Numbered from the stretch's first letter, positions 43,786 to 56,925 are shown. The stretch: 64,000 nt of DNA from Prosopocoilus inquinatus (GCA_036172665.1 CM069872.1:50888101-50952100); one strand, 5' to 3'. Made by a program: numbers and translations. The notes: generated by a model not told the origin, from the letters alone.

Positions 43786-44753
43786 TTAGAAAAATGCTTC
43801 CCACTCCCAAATGTGTATGCGCCTACGTTTTCAAGTAAAAAACGAAACATACGGTATGCATATGTCGTCAGCTTGGAACTATTAAGAAGCAATAAATTTG
43901 TACAAACAACTCAAAGCGTAGGAAATAATAAAAGCAAAGGATTCTCCGGTTGTGCAATCAAAATTTTGCATAATTTCGCGTTGTCCGAACTAGATATAAA
44001 CAACTTTTTTTTGAGTATGCAATTTCCTTGACATCCTAACACTGAATTTACGAATTTTTTTTGGCACTTTCCGAGTAAAAGCGTTACGTAACTTTTTCTA
44101 ATCTCATTATACAATAGCCGTTCTAGATCACTTTTTCTGGCAGTGCTCTCGGCGACTCCAATCTTGAATATTACCGGACCCTCCCACATATATTTATGTG
44201 TAACGACAATGCGGTGAAAGTAAGCCACCTAACAAAGTCAAGTACTCGAACGGAACATGAAAAAATCAGATTAATTTTAGTGACAATCGAAATGTTGGAT
44301 GTTAGAGATAGATTACGTCTGAAGTTACATTTTATGTCGACGTCGTTCTGCTTACAGAAAACGTCTCGTATAATCAGCTAGAAGACCATCAGCGTTTTCG
44401 ATTCACTTGCGCTACAGTATTTGCTTCTCTTTTCAACCTCATGTAATAATACGAGATTAAGATACTCTGTATGCAACCAAGTTAATCGAAAATGCTACAA
44501 AAGGTTTCAAAAGCGCATATTTCTTTTGATTATTGAATGCTGCTATCTAAATATAAAGAACTTCAAAAGGAAGCTTCTAAAATGTTGCTTATTTAATTAA
44601 AGAAGATTGACCAAACCTGTTTTGTTTTTTTGATATACGCGGATTTTTTTAATAACCGTGAAAAAAATGATGGGAATAAATAATGTCATACCTAAACCTT
44701 CATGCTTATTTTTACTTAAACACACGTAATTACATGTTTTTTTCTTAACCTAG

Positions 44754-46527
44754 TTATTCACTGTCGGATTTTCCTCCCGATTCAGACCCTGACCCGGAAC
44801 CAGAACCCGAAGCAGAACCTGACCCGGAACCCGAGCGAGACCTTGAAGCAGACCTGCTACGTGATTTACTTCTGGACCTCGAACGTGAACCCGATGGTGA
44901 TCTTGATGCTGATCTGGATTGAGATGGAGAGTGAGATCTGGATTTAGACACAGATCGTGACTTAGATCTTGAAGGTGATTTAGAGCGAGACTTCGATCTG
45001 GATCTAGATTTTGATCTGGACCTGGATCTGGATTGCGATCGGGATTTAGACCTCGATCTACTTGATGACCGAGATGTCGCACGCGATTCATTATTGTTTT
45101 CTTGTTCGGAATCATGTTGTTGTTCTTCCTCCTGCTGGGGTTCCAATTCAGGTTCATCGTCTTCTTCCCCAGGGGGTTCAAGTTGTTTCTCTCTGTACCT
45201 CTGCATGCGATATTCTTGTGCATCCATAGGTCTGTGTTTGACGATAAGCCGAGTGTTACTCGGCGTTTGCCCAACTTTCTGTCTGCGCTTACTCAACCTA
45301 ACGCGTGTTTCTAACTCATTATAATAGATTCCATCGTGCCTGGCAACCAAGAAGTAGTTTTCTTCATAGCCTTTACTCGCTTTACTTTTAACATTCCAGT
45401 TGTATTCACGAGCCATTTTATACTCGTACTCTTCATCGTCTTGATAAGGTATGTTCTTCGCAAAGTCTTCCCTTCTCTTAGCTAGGGTTTCCTCAACGGG
45501 TAAGAAGTAAGCGACGAATTGCTCTCCACTTTCATCCATGACACCGCGAATCATCGCCTGCGACATTTCCTCTAACTGTGCGGGCACCTGCTTTCCGACC
45601 GGGGCCGGATCGCTATCGAATATGACCTGCGCACACGGATACTTCCACAGTTTAAAATCAGGATAAACCGGCAGGATTTCGATGGGAACTACGTTTGGTT
45701 TACTGTAATGTTTCTCAATTGCCACCTTGGTGTCGTCGAACGTCTTCTCGATGGCTTTAATCTGAGAATCACGGTCCATGTACAGGGTCTCATTTTTAAA
45801 GTTCTTCTTAATGCTGTACCCGACTTTCGCCTCCACTTTATCCATTGTCTGCGGCTGAAAGCGGGTTTGCTCCGTTGAAATGTATTCTGTCCTCCTGAGC
45901 CATGATACTGAACGAGCATGATGGCGAGATCGTTTCGAATCTTGCGGGGTGAGAATGTCTTCTTCGAGGAGCTTTTCATCGGCAGGATCTAAAATAGAAC
46001 CCGGCTCCACTGCATAGATGTCTTTATTAATTAAGTCGATGCTAACACCCAAGTCATGTTCTGTTAAGACTTCATAACGATAGTTTCTTTCTAGAGAAGT
46101 AGGGTTGTACTGAATGAATCTATAAAGAAATATTAGGACGCATGTTACAGTCGTCGTGAAAGTTCTTGTGCATATTTAAGTCTACAAAGGTTTTTTTTTT
46201 ACTTTTGCATTTTTATTTCATTTAAGACCTAGACGCGAGATCAAATTAATAATTGAGGTGACACTACTTCGTAGTTGCAGTTTCAATGTTTCTGTCTTAC
46301 CTGGTTGATTCAAATGGATATGAAATAAACTTTAGATCGAAGGGTATGTCTGGCAACGTATTGCAGTACTTGACCTTACATACTAACTCGGACCTAAAAA
46401 TGAAGTGCATTAGTATTACGAAGGTCTAAATATTAAAGAAAAATAATCCTCACCGTCTTTCTCCTTGCTTAACCGGTCGTTTCTCTGGCTGTGCAGTACC
46501 AGTACCATTTTGTATTGTTGGAGGCAT
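44754..46527 (-). CDS. Paf1: RNA polymerase II-associated factor 1 (Paf1 complex subunit)
   Basis: A nuclear subunit of the Paf1 complex, which rides with elongating Pol II and supports H2B ubiquitylation and H3K4/K36 methylation. Three exons on the minus strand: 46527-46454, 46393-46301, 46119-44754, joining in frame to 510 residues. The start MPPTIQNG matches the animal Paf1 start. [25 protein letters not shown], [35 protein letters not shown]-like, [18 protein letters not shown] and [19 protein letters not shown] all follow family order. The tail is acidic (about 372-400), then an almost pure Arg-Ser repeat (about 402-485), then a Gly-Ser/Glu end. Human Paf1 has an acidic/Ser tail rather than such a long RS run. 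The gene diverges from IntS10, 611 bp away. Confidence 0.97.
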
Positions 46528-47138
46528 TTTTGTTTACTTCCACAAAAATATAATTTTGACAGTCAAATGTCAACCATGTAACACAAAAAAAAAATGCACC
46601 ACGAATTTTGAAATGCACCTCAGCCACAGATGATACGTTAGCGGGTAAAATTAAAAGTTAAAGACAGAAAAACGTTTTATCATTCATCTCTGTCTGTGAT
46701 ACTCGTTATAAAATGGAGACTTTTAAAATATTTAACTAGAAAATACGATTTCGACTTTGATTAAACTGCACCAGCCGCGGGCGGAGTTTACGTTGTGGTT
46801 GAGGTACATTTCAAGATTCGCTTTTTATGTTGTAAAGATTTGCCAAATTAAAATTTGATGTATCTACTACGCTTCAAGCTAAATTTATTTTTATCGAAAA
46901 TTGAGTTCATTAAAATTTAAATTAAAACAGTATAACATACTAAAATGTTTTAAGAAAAAACTTAACTACTTACTTGGGGTGATCGGTGCTCTTAACTCAT
47001 TTGTATTGGCAGCACTGTTCTTTTGTCACTTTTGAATGTTTTAACCTCAATGTTTCGAAAATTCTATGAAAGGTTAATTTATAATTAATTAATTAAATTT
47101 AAACAAATACCATCATAAAGAGAAAACCATTAAACATC
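46528..47138. promoter_or_regulatory. Divergent intergenic region between Paf1 and IntS10
   Basis: 611 bp between the two start codons. No TATA box stands out. It must hold both promoters, so bidirectional transcription of two Pol II cofactor genes is likely (inference from layout). Confidence 0.5.
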
Positions 47139-49662
47139 ATGGATGTTGATGTTAACATTTCTGACGAAGAATACGTAATTCAGCGTGCCAAGAAAGCCTT
47201 AAAAGACGATCCAATTTCAGCCAAAGCCTGGATGATAACCGCCAAAACCTTATACCCTACCAATTTTGGTGTGCAAGTAACTCGTAACTCCCCAAAATAT
47301 TTGTTGCAAGGGCATTTACATTTTGCTTTCAGTTCGAGGCATATTGCATAGAAAAATGTGCGGGACACGTGAAGGAAGCGGCGAAGTGTTTCAGCGACTT
47401 GTAAGCATCACCTACCAGGCGATAGTTCGAAATCATGACGCCAGTTAATTTCAGAATTGGTAAATTTCATCAGCAACCGGAATTCTGGAATGAAATCAAC
47501 AAGGTGACGTCTGCCTTACGAGTGGAATGTGACTCGGGCGATCCGGAGAAACAGTTTTTGTGTGAAATGTTTAAGCACATGTCCCCAGGTTTAACAAAAT
47601 AACTTGCATTAATGAATTCATCTTTTTATAACAAGTTTAATTGTAGACATTCAGCATAAGTTGTTGCTTATAACAGCGGATCATTGCGAGGACACCATGG
47701 AACACTGTAAACTCCTTTTACTGTTGTTACAAAAATTTACAAGCGCAATTCCTAATCATGCTGTAAGTGAAGCCAACTGAATTCTGTACTTTAAGTTGTT
47801 ACCTTTGCATTTATTAAATTATTTTAGCCAGGTTTAATTGATACACTTTTGAGCGCAGAGAAGCACAGTCATGCAAGTAATCAACCCGTAAACAGTTATC
47901 GTAAGATTCTAGTTTGTGATTTGTTACCTCTTCTCAATGAAGAGAACGCTCCCATTGAACTTACACAGAAATTGTTATACAAATTATTACATAAATCAAT
48001 CGAATATCATTTGTACTCTTTGAATATGCAAACAAATAAAACGCAGGTAAAGTTTTGCAATAGTTTTTTCTTTGTACTACTTTGTTTTCTGAAATTTTCT
48101 TTAATTAATCTGTAGGACGTTAACTATACAGATCAACCATGGAATAGATTATGCAGCATACTGGAATATACTGGCAAACAGCTAGGCTGGAATCCATTTT
48201 TAACAAGCTTTGGAGCCAATTGGTAAATTCATTTTCTTTTAACTCCATACTCGAAAGCTCTTGAGCGAAATTATTTAAAATTTGTCTCAGATTCAAGAGT
48301 TCTTATTCAAATAAAAATTATTTTCAGCTTATTAGAATGACAAAAAAATACAAACTGAGTTATTCTTTTAAGCAATCGTTTTCATTTACTTTGTACGTTG
48401 TTCTTTGCAGGTCAAAGGAGAGTTACTGGCAAAAATTACTCACATTTTGTCAGTCACACGCATTAAACCTCGACGATCATAACAACACCAAACAACTACT
48501 TTACTGTTTGACAATTTTCTTCCTGCATTGTTTGCACGAATATAAAATCAGTTTGGCACCGGAACCTTGCCCCGGACAACTGCAAACCACATACGTCCTA
48601 ATCGAAGCTTTCAGTGACCCCAGTTTACCTGGACCTTTGTTAGAGCCTAAAGCAAAACGCAGGAAAGGTGACCACGAGACAGCTACACCTCATTTAACAG
48701 TAGAAAAACCGGAATTGAAACCCGTTGTTAATAATTTCATACTGTTAGTAAAATGCTGGGAGTTGCTGAATTCCACTGAGGTTCTAAAAAGAGGTATGAA
48801 ATACATGTAGCCTATAATATTCTATCGTAGACATGATCAGTGAATTTGCAGAATTTAACAAGTTGAACACACATTTGAAATTAGATGCTTGGTTGGGTTA
48901 TTTTCTAATAGACTATGCGATTTACAAGGGCCAAATAGACGATGCCCTCACTCGTGTAAACCAAATACATGAACCCTTCGCTTCTGTAGCGAAAAGTTTG
49001 CGTTGCGCAAGTATTTTATACTTTAAGAAGAATTTCCTCGTGAGTGCTACTTTAATTTATGCTTTAAGTACACAATTCCTGTGATTTAATTTTAGGGCAG
49101 TTACGAACAGATCCTGTCTGTCATCAGTCAATTGCCAACCAACAATGTGGGTTCATTAAGCAACGGTTTAGTTTCTGGGGGAATACAGAGGCACCTGCAT
49201 TATCTTCCATTAACACAACAAGCCATTCTGCAATACTGCACGAAATTATTAATTCGAGCTACCTCCGAAAATGCCACGCTCGCAACCTACAGCGATTTGG
49301 CCGTGGGAAATATCTTTGTCCTGTGCCAGTTGGATTGGCCACAAGAAGAAGATCGACTACCGTTATTGCTGAATCAATTGCAACAACGTGGTGTGTTCCA
49401 CTATTACCTATTCCAGAGCTACATCGTGAACGTGGACATTCTTGAGGAGCTGACTTATTTGTGGACGCACCATACTACATTAGACGTGGTTCCGCACATA
49501 GGACAGAGACGTATCGGCACGAGAGGATCTGACAAAGGTGTGAAGGAAGAGGTGAAGCAGGCAATTAGAAGACAGGTTGCGCGAAGCAATGAACCATTGG
49601 ATCAGTTAATTATAACGTTCATTACTCAAGAACGTGGGCATATTTCACAGACTTTGATGTAA
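47139..49662 (+). CDS. IntS10: Integrator complex subunit 10
   Basis: Part of the nuclear Integrator complex, which cleaves snRNA 3' ends and attenuates Pol II; subunit 10 belongs to the tail module with subunits 13 and 14. Nine exons join in frame: 47139-47276, 47333-47400, 47455-47588, 47647-47762, 47828-48046, 48116-48222, 48411-48793, 48852-49039, 49096-49662 (639 residues). Family features include VQRA-like start, KAWMITAKTLYPTNFGVQFE, QPEFWNEI, TSALR, a Leu run near CKLLLLLLQKF, and CDLLPLL. The start is the first ATG with a short leader (ATCATGG context). For exon 8 an alternative acceptor at 48830 also keeps frame, but would leave a 37-nt intron, so 48852 was preferred. AATAAA follows at 49689. 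Confidence 0.9.
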
Positions 49663-49688
49663 ACGTACATTTATGGTTTTAATTAAAT

Positions 49689-49694
49689 AATAAA
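49689..49694 (+). terminator. Poly(A) signal of IntS10
   Basis: AATAAA 27 nt after the stop codon. Confidence 0.7.
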
Positions 49695-50185
49695 AATTTT
49701 CAAATTCGTAGTTTTATTAATTTAACATTTATGTGCCATTAAAAATCTCAGGAAATCAAGAATAAATCTAAAAATAAATAAACGAAGAAAACGTTTTTCG
49801 TCAAAAGATATTTATGTATAAGTAATATTATTCAGATGTTTTTTTTTTATGTAACTGAATTGGTTTCAAAAATCGAACCGAGTTACACATTTTAATTATT
49901 CAATTTTCCCGCCATAAATCTAAATGAATTGTCATGCGTCAAGTACAGAGGCTCGTTCAGAAAGTTGATCGCGAGTGCTATTTGGGCGTTTAAAACGTTT
50001 ATTTCTGAAAGTGCCCCTGAGGACAGCACAGAGGTGGTGAAATTTTTTGTTTTCCACCTTTTGAGATTTGAATATTTGGGAATTGCTGTCATTGGCTTTC
50101 GTCGTTCACTTGACGAAAGTTATTGGTTATCGTTGAACACGTGATCAATGAAAACCAAAGGCAGCAATCCTCAAATACTACCAAA

Positions 50186-52320
50186 CAGGATTGCCAGATT
50201 TTTTGTAGGCAATGTCACCAATTTGTTGAAAAATGTAGCCAAATATGCCAATTTTTTTCAGTCGTCATAAACAAAAAAAAAAAACAAAAAATCGCCGATT
50301 TGGTGTATCAAAAAAAAAGAACAAATAAAAAAAACAACCAGCAAAAAAGTCAGAAACAAAAGAAAATTGAAAGCGGCAGCAACAAAATGCTTGAAGTGAA
50401 CTAAAAAGAAGAAAACAAGCGTCAGAAAGAAAGAAAAATACATAATATGAAAGCATAGAAAAAACAAAACACGATTGATGACTAAGATGAAAAAAAAAAA
50501 CAAATGAATCTCCAGACGAACAATTTAAAAGTAGAAAACAAAAGGCGTTAACCAACAAAATGTGAAAAATCAATTTGATAAATATAAACAAAAGAGAAAT
50601 ATGACAGCATAAAATGGATTAAAAAAAAGAAAACAAAAAAGTGCCAGGGTACGTACTAAAATGAACAAAAGAAAAATGAAAATCGTCGAAAGTTTTTGCA
50701 AGTAAAAAAAAGCTCGTAGAAAACAAAAGAGAACCGCAATAAGGAATCAAATACAAAAAAAATACATAGTACAAAGAAAAAAATTAAATATAATCGACTG
50801 CTTAGGTGAACCAAAAACAAATGAATCTCCAGACGAAAAACAAAATAACTAATAGAAAACAAAAGACAACTGTAAACAAGCATCAAGCAACAAAATGGGA
50901 AAAAATCAATTAGATAAAAATAAACAAAAGAGAAATACAAAGTGTGAAATGAATTAAAAAAAAAAACAGAAGTGCTAAGTGTTAAGATGGGCAAAAGAAT
51001 TAAACTCGTTTTTGCAAATGAAAAGAAACTCCTAGAAAACAAAAGACAATCGTAAAGAGGAATCAGAAACAAAAGAAAAATACATAGTGCAAAGGCATAA
51101 AGAACAGAAAAAAAAAAAACAAAAGAAGATTGACTGTTTAGATGAACCAAAAACAAATGAATCTTCAGTCGAAAAAAAAAGTAGTAGAAAACAAAACACA
51201 AGCTATAAAAAAGCGTCAACCAATACAATGTAAGAAATCAATCAGATAAAAATAAACAAAAGGGAAATACAAAATATAATTTAGAAAGAAAAACAGAAGT
51301 GCCACGGTGTTAAGCTGAACAAAAAAATGAAAATCGAACAAAGCTTTTGCAAATAAATACAAACTCATAGAAAACAAAAGAAAATTTTAAAAACGAGTCA
51401 ATAAAATGTGCAAGGCCAATTTGATTAAAAAGACGATAAATGCGAAAAACAAAAAAATTAATAAAAGTCGAACGGATAGACCAAAAAATTAATAAAAAAA
51501 AGATGAATCTCCGCCGAAAACTTTTACAAGTCAAGAAACTGACAGGACACCAAAAGATAAAATAAAACAAATGAACAAAATGCAAAATGCAATACATACA
51601 TCAATCCCTTAAAGCAAAAAAAAAAACAAGAAAGAAGAAACGAATATGAAATGAACAAAAACAAAAGAAAACTATGCTCGAAGTATTCTTTTCATATAAT
51701 ACCTAAATTAAATTTAATCAAAGCAGCGTCGTGGACAGTCATTATTGATCGCATGGTATATATTTTCTTTGTCTTTGGCCTGTCTTTGGATTAACGATGG
51801 ATAACATCAGACAAATTGATCAGTAACAATTACACTGACGCAAACGTTCAACATTAATATGAAAACAGAAAAAGGAAGTAAATTATTAAGGCAAAACTTA
51901 CCGAGAAAACGTCTGCTACTTTTTCTTTAATTGTCGCTCAGTTAAATTTTCAATTTCACTATAAACTTTGAAAAGAGCTTCTTTTAACTGCGCACTTAAA
52001 AGGTTTCTGCGTTTTCGAGGCATCGTTAAAATTTAATGCAAATTGCAAATTGGAAATACGACAATTCGAATTTTGACTGACACGTAAAAATTTTACAGTG
52101 CCAACCCGAAGTACCAACCAATTTCAACCAAAATATATCTGGGGGAATTTGCTCTTTGACAACTTAAATTCAACAGGTGGTGGTTTGCCAGCATCATTTC
52201 TAATACCCGCTAGAATCGTAAGTAACGGTTATTTACGGACTTCTTAAAAAAAAACAATACGGTGTTTCTTTTCTAAAATGTAGTCCAAATGGCGAGATTT
52301 CGCCCAATCTGGCAATCCTG
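50186..52320. mobile_element. A-rich non-autonomous element, CAGGATTGCCAGATT ends
   Basis: CAGGATTGCCAGATT at the left faces AATCTGGCAATCCTG at the right, a 15-bp perfect terminal inverted repeat. The flanking 8-mers (CTACCAAA and GTTCTGTG) do not match, so no duplication is visible. The interior is made of loose A-rich repeats with AAAACAAAAGA, ACAAATGAATCTCCAGACGA and AAATACATAGT recurring at about 300-370 bp. Long minus-strand frames in it are low complexity. Confidence 0.7.
51916..52023 (-). other. 35-codon ORF inside the A-rich element (unproven)
   Basis: Starts MPRKRRNLLSAQLKEALFKV and ends in a Lys run, with a basic then amphipathic helix-like composition. A good donor (CTCGGTAAGT) lies just after the stop. 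It could be a remnant of the element's own protein or chance. No family recognised. Confidence 0.25.
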
Positions 52321-52570
52321 GTTCTGTGATTGCGATGTTGGTACACCTGAAACAAACATAACCCCACATAACCCCTACCCCAAGCTGTAGAATAACCTAA
52401 AATATAACAGCCTGGGAGAATTTCTATTTTTATCATTTTATTTTAACTTTCCCGCACATGCTTGCAATATCCCGAGTGTGAAATTCTGTTGGAACTTTTC
52501 ATTCATGCCAAGTAGTTTTGATTTAATTCTCACATGATATTTACATGCTTTTCTTCCAAATCCTGCTTAA

Positions 52571-54615
52571 ATGTATAGAATGAAGAACTGGGAAGCTTTC
52601 AGTATATTCATCGCAGTCAGATTAGCATCCGTGTACCTGGTGCAGACTTGGTATGTACCCGATGAGTATTGGCAATCACTTGAAGTAGCACATCGCTTCG
52701 TGTTCGGTTATGGTAGCCTGACTTGGGAATGGAGGGAAGGCATTCGGAGCTACGTGTATCCCTTAATTATTTCTTTCATTTACAAAATTTTATACGTTTT
52801 GAATTTGGATGCCGCAGAAGCATTGGTAAGTAAAACTGTAGGTGCACGAATGTTAGCAGGGGGTGACTCTTTCTTTTTAGATTTATATTCCTCGTGTAAT
52901 GCAGGCAATTTTGAGTGCTTACGCCGATTTTCGATTTTACCGCTGGTCCGAGACGAGAAAATGGGCTGTGTTCACTGTTGCGACCTCTTGGTTTTGGTTT
53001 TATACAGGCTCCAGGACGTTAATTAATTCTTTTGAAACTGCCCTTACGACTATAGCTTTATCGTATTTCCCGTGGCAATATTCAAAAACTGGTAATGCTT
53101 TAAATGATACCTACCATAAAAAGTTTCGTCATAAACTGCATGTTAAAAATATATTCCACTTTATACACCACAGGATATTCAATTAATCCAACTATAAGGT
53201 ATATGTTTCTAATAAAAGACGGTATGTGAATGTGATTTGAAGAATTTAAGAACACTTAAAGCAAACGTTTTTTGAAATATGTACTTGATACTTATGACTA
53301 GACAGATTTATTTGAATGGGCTTTATTATTTTTGCATTTTATTGCAGCCGATGACAGTAAATTTATATGGTTGATTGGCATTTTGTGTGCAATTCGACCG
53401 ACTGCTGCCATCCATTGGTTGCCACTATGTGTTTACCACATGAAAACATCAAGAGACAGTATTATTCGCTTGCTGGTTGCAAGATATATTCCCATAGGGT
53501 AAATTAATTGACCACGGTTGACCATTCATTTTATAATAAGTTCTGATTTTAGAGTAGTTATCTTACTGTGTTCTGTAATAATCGACAGTTGGGGACACGG
53601 TTCATTCTTATGTACATTTTACGAATTCTTGCGAGCGAATGTTATAAAGGACATCGCTTCTTGGTATGGTTCGCATCCGTGGTATTGGTATTTATTGGAG
53701 GGGGTTCCCGTTGTATTAGGAATATACATCTTACCGTTCTTGCTTTCTACGATCCACATACTCAAGTACAGGAAGGCTTTTCCTAACGAAATTGCTTTAC
53801 TTGGCACAATGGCTTTCACCGTCGGGGTTTATAGGTAAACCAGATTTTAATTCGGCATTAGGGATTTGTCACAACTGATACTAAAATTGCAGCGTCCTGA
53901 GTCATAAAGAATTCCGATTTATTTTGCCCCTGTTACCGATGGCCTTGCATATATCTGCAATATATTTATCGAAATGGAGTTACAGAGCTGAAGAGTGTGT
54001 ATTATTATTTCGTGTCTCGTATTGTAACTACTTGATTTGTTTTTTTTTTTAGTTTACCCGTCTGGACTGTCGCTGTTGTCATACTTCTTGGTAATGCAGT
54101 GCCAGCCTGTTATTTGGGGCTGATCCACCAAAGAGGTGCTTTGGATGTGATGGTGCCGCTCAGGGAAATAGCGAAAGCCCATCCACACAACACGAGCCTT
54201 CTCTTCTTGACTCCTTGCCACTCAACCCCTCTCTACAGTCATTTACATGTGAACATCACCGCTCGCTTTCTCCACTGCAATCCGAATCTCAATGACATAC
54301 CTGATTATGTCGATGAAGCCGATTATTTCTATCAAAATCCTTCACGCTGGCTTAGAGTGAACGTTCCCCCAACTAAACCCTTGCCATCTCACATTGTCAC
54401 TTTCGACACGTTAGTGCCACGTCTAACTGATATTTTAAGCAGGTAATAAGCGTTTCCTATCGCTCGATTTACGTTTGAATTGTTGGAATTTATTTTGCTT
54501 TTGCAGATACAAGCCAATACATCGAATATTTCATACGCACATGCCAACCAGCAAGTTGGTTGGGCGCCATTTCATCATCCATCAGCGAATTGATCCGCCT
54601 TCAAACAATAAGTAA
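52571..54615 (+). CDS. PIG-B: GPI mannosyltransferase 3 (PIG-B)
   Basis: An ER membrane enzyme that adds the third mannose to the GPI anchor precursor from dolichol-phosphate-mannose (GT22, GT-C fold). Seven exons join in frame: 52571-52825, 52881-53091, 53348-53498, 53553-53834, 53893-53994, 54053-54442, 54507-54615 (499 residues). The N-terminus carries [19 protein letters not shown] with the luminal Asp-Glu of the GT-C active site. [47 protein letters not shown] and [13 protein letters not shown] follow in family order, then [21 protein letters not shown] and [10 protein letters not shown]. Many hydrophobic segments. The exon 5 donor (GTGTGT) is weak. Start: first of two nearby Met codons (52571, 52580). 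Confidence 0.97.
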
Positions 54616-56590
54616 AAGTATTCAAGAGTATTCTTCTTTTTTTTTAATTTAAGTTTTCTAATAATTATTGTTACGTAGTAATACATAGTTGAAAACGAAG
54701 TTTTCTATAAGTAATTCAAATGAATAAAAACTTGGGTACCTGTTACGTTTCTCTAATATACAAACAAATTTTAAATTGCATGTCATGCTTTTAATTATGT
54801 TGGTCTTATTGTGTTTTGTGTAATTTACAAAAGTGATGATTTGCTGCAGTGCTTTTTAGAAGTTATTTTAAGTGCAATCGTTTTTTTATTTTTGCTTTAA
54901 TTAATTTAAAAAAAAAGATCTATTTTAATAAAAGACATACAATCAAATATTTGACGAATGATTAGTTTTACACGATTAATTTAGACGTTTAAGTTACACA
55001 AACGTGTTAGTACAAGTAACGAAGTACAAACTACGTTTAGGTTCTTGCTCAACTCTTAACTTTTATACGAATGTTTGAGAAGGCATTATTCCATATCCTT
55101 GAAAAAAAAAACTATGTATTGTACGAATTTTATGTTGATTATGCATTTTACAATTGCAATGAGGCTATAAAATATGGAATAATGTTGAAATGTGTTCATT
55201 GTAAAACTGCCAATGAAATTGTGACAATTTCCGAGCATAATAATAATAATAAAAAGAATAATTGCAGAAGAAATGTTGGCTTTTATTTTATACAACAAGG
55301 GCAGCAACACGGTTGTTTATAATTAATTTTTAATAAATACAAACGCTTGCGTGATGCAGAATGTTATTTTTTAAATACAATAACATTAAAGCATCGTTCA
55401 AACTATTTTAGTCTATTAGATGTAGGTAATTTTAAAATAATGACTATGACGTCATTTAGCTGTGAGTTTGGTGGTTTGGTAAATAATACAAAAATAATCG
55501 TTTAGTATACTTTAAACACATATTTTTTTTAAATGACGCAATTTTCCATCCAGGAGAAAATTCAGAATAAATGACCGGGCTGCGAAAAATTTCTTCGCGA
55601 TAAGAAATTGCGTCTGAAAATAACGATCGGTTTTTCCCCATCTGACACAATCGCTGTTTAAAATACTTCATCGTCCTGTAGCATAGTTGTCGGTCAATTA
55701 AACATTTAAATGCGTTGTCCGTCGAGGAGAATACGTTACGCTTTTTCGTTATGGCATCGAATTCGATAAGACTGCGTGCATAAATTTAGTTATAAACAGG
55801 TTTACACCGCAAGGTCGTTGTGTTTGTTAACATAAAAATTGGTATTTTGTTATTTTTGTCACATAATCTAGTTGAATTCTGCTCGCTCGATGAGCGCGTT
55901 CCTCCGCCGAGTGCTTTGAATGCATTTAATTCTTCGGTTTTCGCAAAGGCATTATCGCTTTCGTCATTGCAAAAAGGAAGTGGCGGGGTTTTTGTTTATA
56001 TACATTCTCGGAACACCGTTTCAATAACTATAGTGCTTTTGTATTAATCAGTATTCGCGGCTGCTTGTGAAAACAATACAGGTTTGTATATATGTATTAA
56101 TACTAAATTGAAAGAAATGTGTTTCACTTTGATTTAAACAAGCAAGAACATTAATTAATAGGAGTAATAAGGTGTACCTAATTAGTTTAAGACGTAGATT
56201 GTGGAGATGAGCAGAGGAAATTAGGTAGGTAAATGAACTCTGCTAATATAGCTACGTGTTCACTAATAAAGAAAATTATCACAATACATAGAATCCTCGG
56301 CTATAAACTTAAATTAGTTCCCAAAGAGTTTTCTCTTTCTTTTGTTTAAAATGTCTTATTTATTTCATAAAATATCACGTTAAAAAAAAATTGAAAAGAA
56401 CTTTGGGTTCGACTATCAGTGATAGAAGTCACAGCAAGTTCGACTTGGCCACCCATGCACATGATTCACTATTCGTTTCTAAACAAGCTGTCAAGCCTGT
56501 AATTATAAAGATTAATATATTTTTTCCCCCTAATTTGTAATATAATAACTAGAACATCATAAATTTCATTTCAACTATTTTAAAAACACA
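54616..56590. other. Intergenic, no gene recognised
   Basis: The 3' end of PIG-B (AATAAA at 54723) is followed by AT-rich DNA. 55680-56080 is GC-richer and could be a promoter or leader exon for the exon at 58639: a TCAGTA initiator-like site at 56048 is followed by a possible donor (ACAGGTTTGT, 56081). This is speculative. Confidence 0.4.
54723..54728 (+). terminator. Poly(A) signal of PIG-B
   Basis: AATAAA 108 nt after the stop codon. Confidence 0.6.
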
Positions 56591-56686
56591 TCTTTCAAAT
56601 GCAACCTACAAATTCGTACGTATTTATTTAGAACAGGTAAAACGGCGACATCTTACGATCGCTTTTTGACCTGACATTGCAGTAGG

Positions 56687-56852
56687 ATAGACAAATTGAA
56701 GCGGATTTGCTCCTAATAAGTCCCCCATGCAAGGCGGCCATGCTTGCTGTCAAAGCATAAGATAAAAAAAAACTTTCATTATGCTTTGACAGCAAGCATG
56801 GCCGCCTTGCATGGGGGACTTATTAAGAGCAAATCCGCTTCAATTTGTCTAT
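56687..56852. repeat. 166-bp near-perfect palindrome (74-bp arms, 18-bp loop)
   Basis: Left arm 56687-56760 and right arm 56779-56852 are reverse complements with about one mismatch (GCTCCTAATAAG against GCTCTTAATAAG). The arms contain CATGCAAGGCGGCCATGC. One arm with ~60 bp of upstream flank (ACGATCGCTTTTTG) is found singly at 16590-16735, so the second arm was added by inverted duplication here. Confidence 0.95.
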
Positions 56853-56857
56853 GAATG

Positions 56858-56925
56858 TCGAGCTACGTCTCTGCTGACGAAGCCCCAACAAGCAGGGCTG
56901 AAACAGCTGTACAGAGGGTGCTCCA
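56858..56925 (+). ncRNA. Type I hammerhead ribozyme motif, intact core, next to palindrome
   Basis: Six bases after the palindrome: CUGACGA (56873-56879 region), stem II AGCCC/GGGCU with a 9-nt loop, GAAACAGCUGUA, predicted cleavage after GUA at about 56911. Inner stem I is UCUCUG with CAGAGG, and the outer stem is GAGC with GCUC. Downstream flank CACTGCAATCAAAAACGA matches the unit at 18.2 kb. Confidence 0.8.

Noticed and set aside
44750..45274. 174-codon minus-strand frame rich in Asp, Pro and His
   Set aside because: Other frame of the Paf1 Arg-Ser repeat.
50656..51228. 190-codon minus-strand frame, Phe/Leu/Ser-rich
   Set aside because: It is the complement of A-rich tandem repeats inside the CAGGATTGCCAGATT element; low complexity and no domain.
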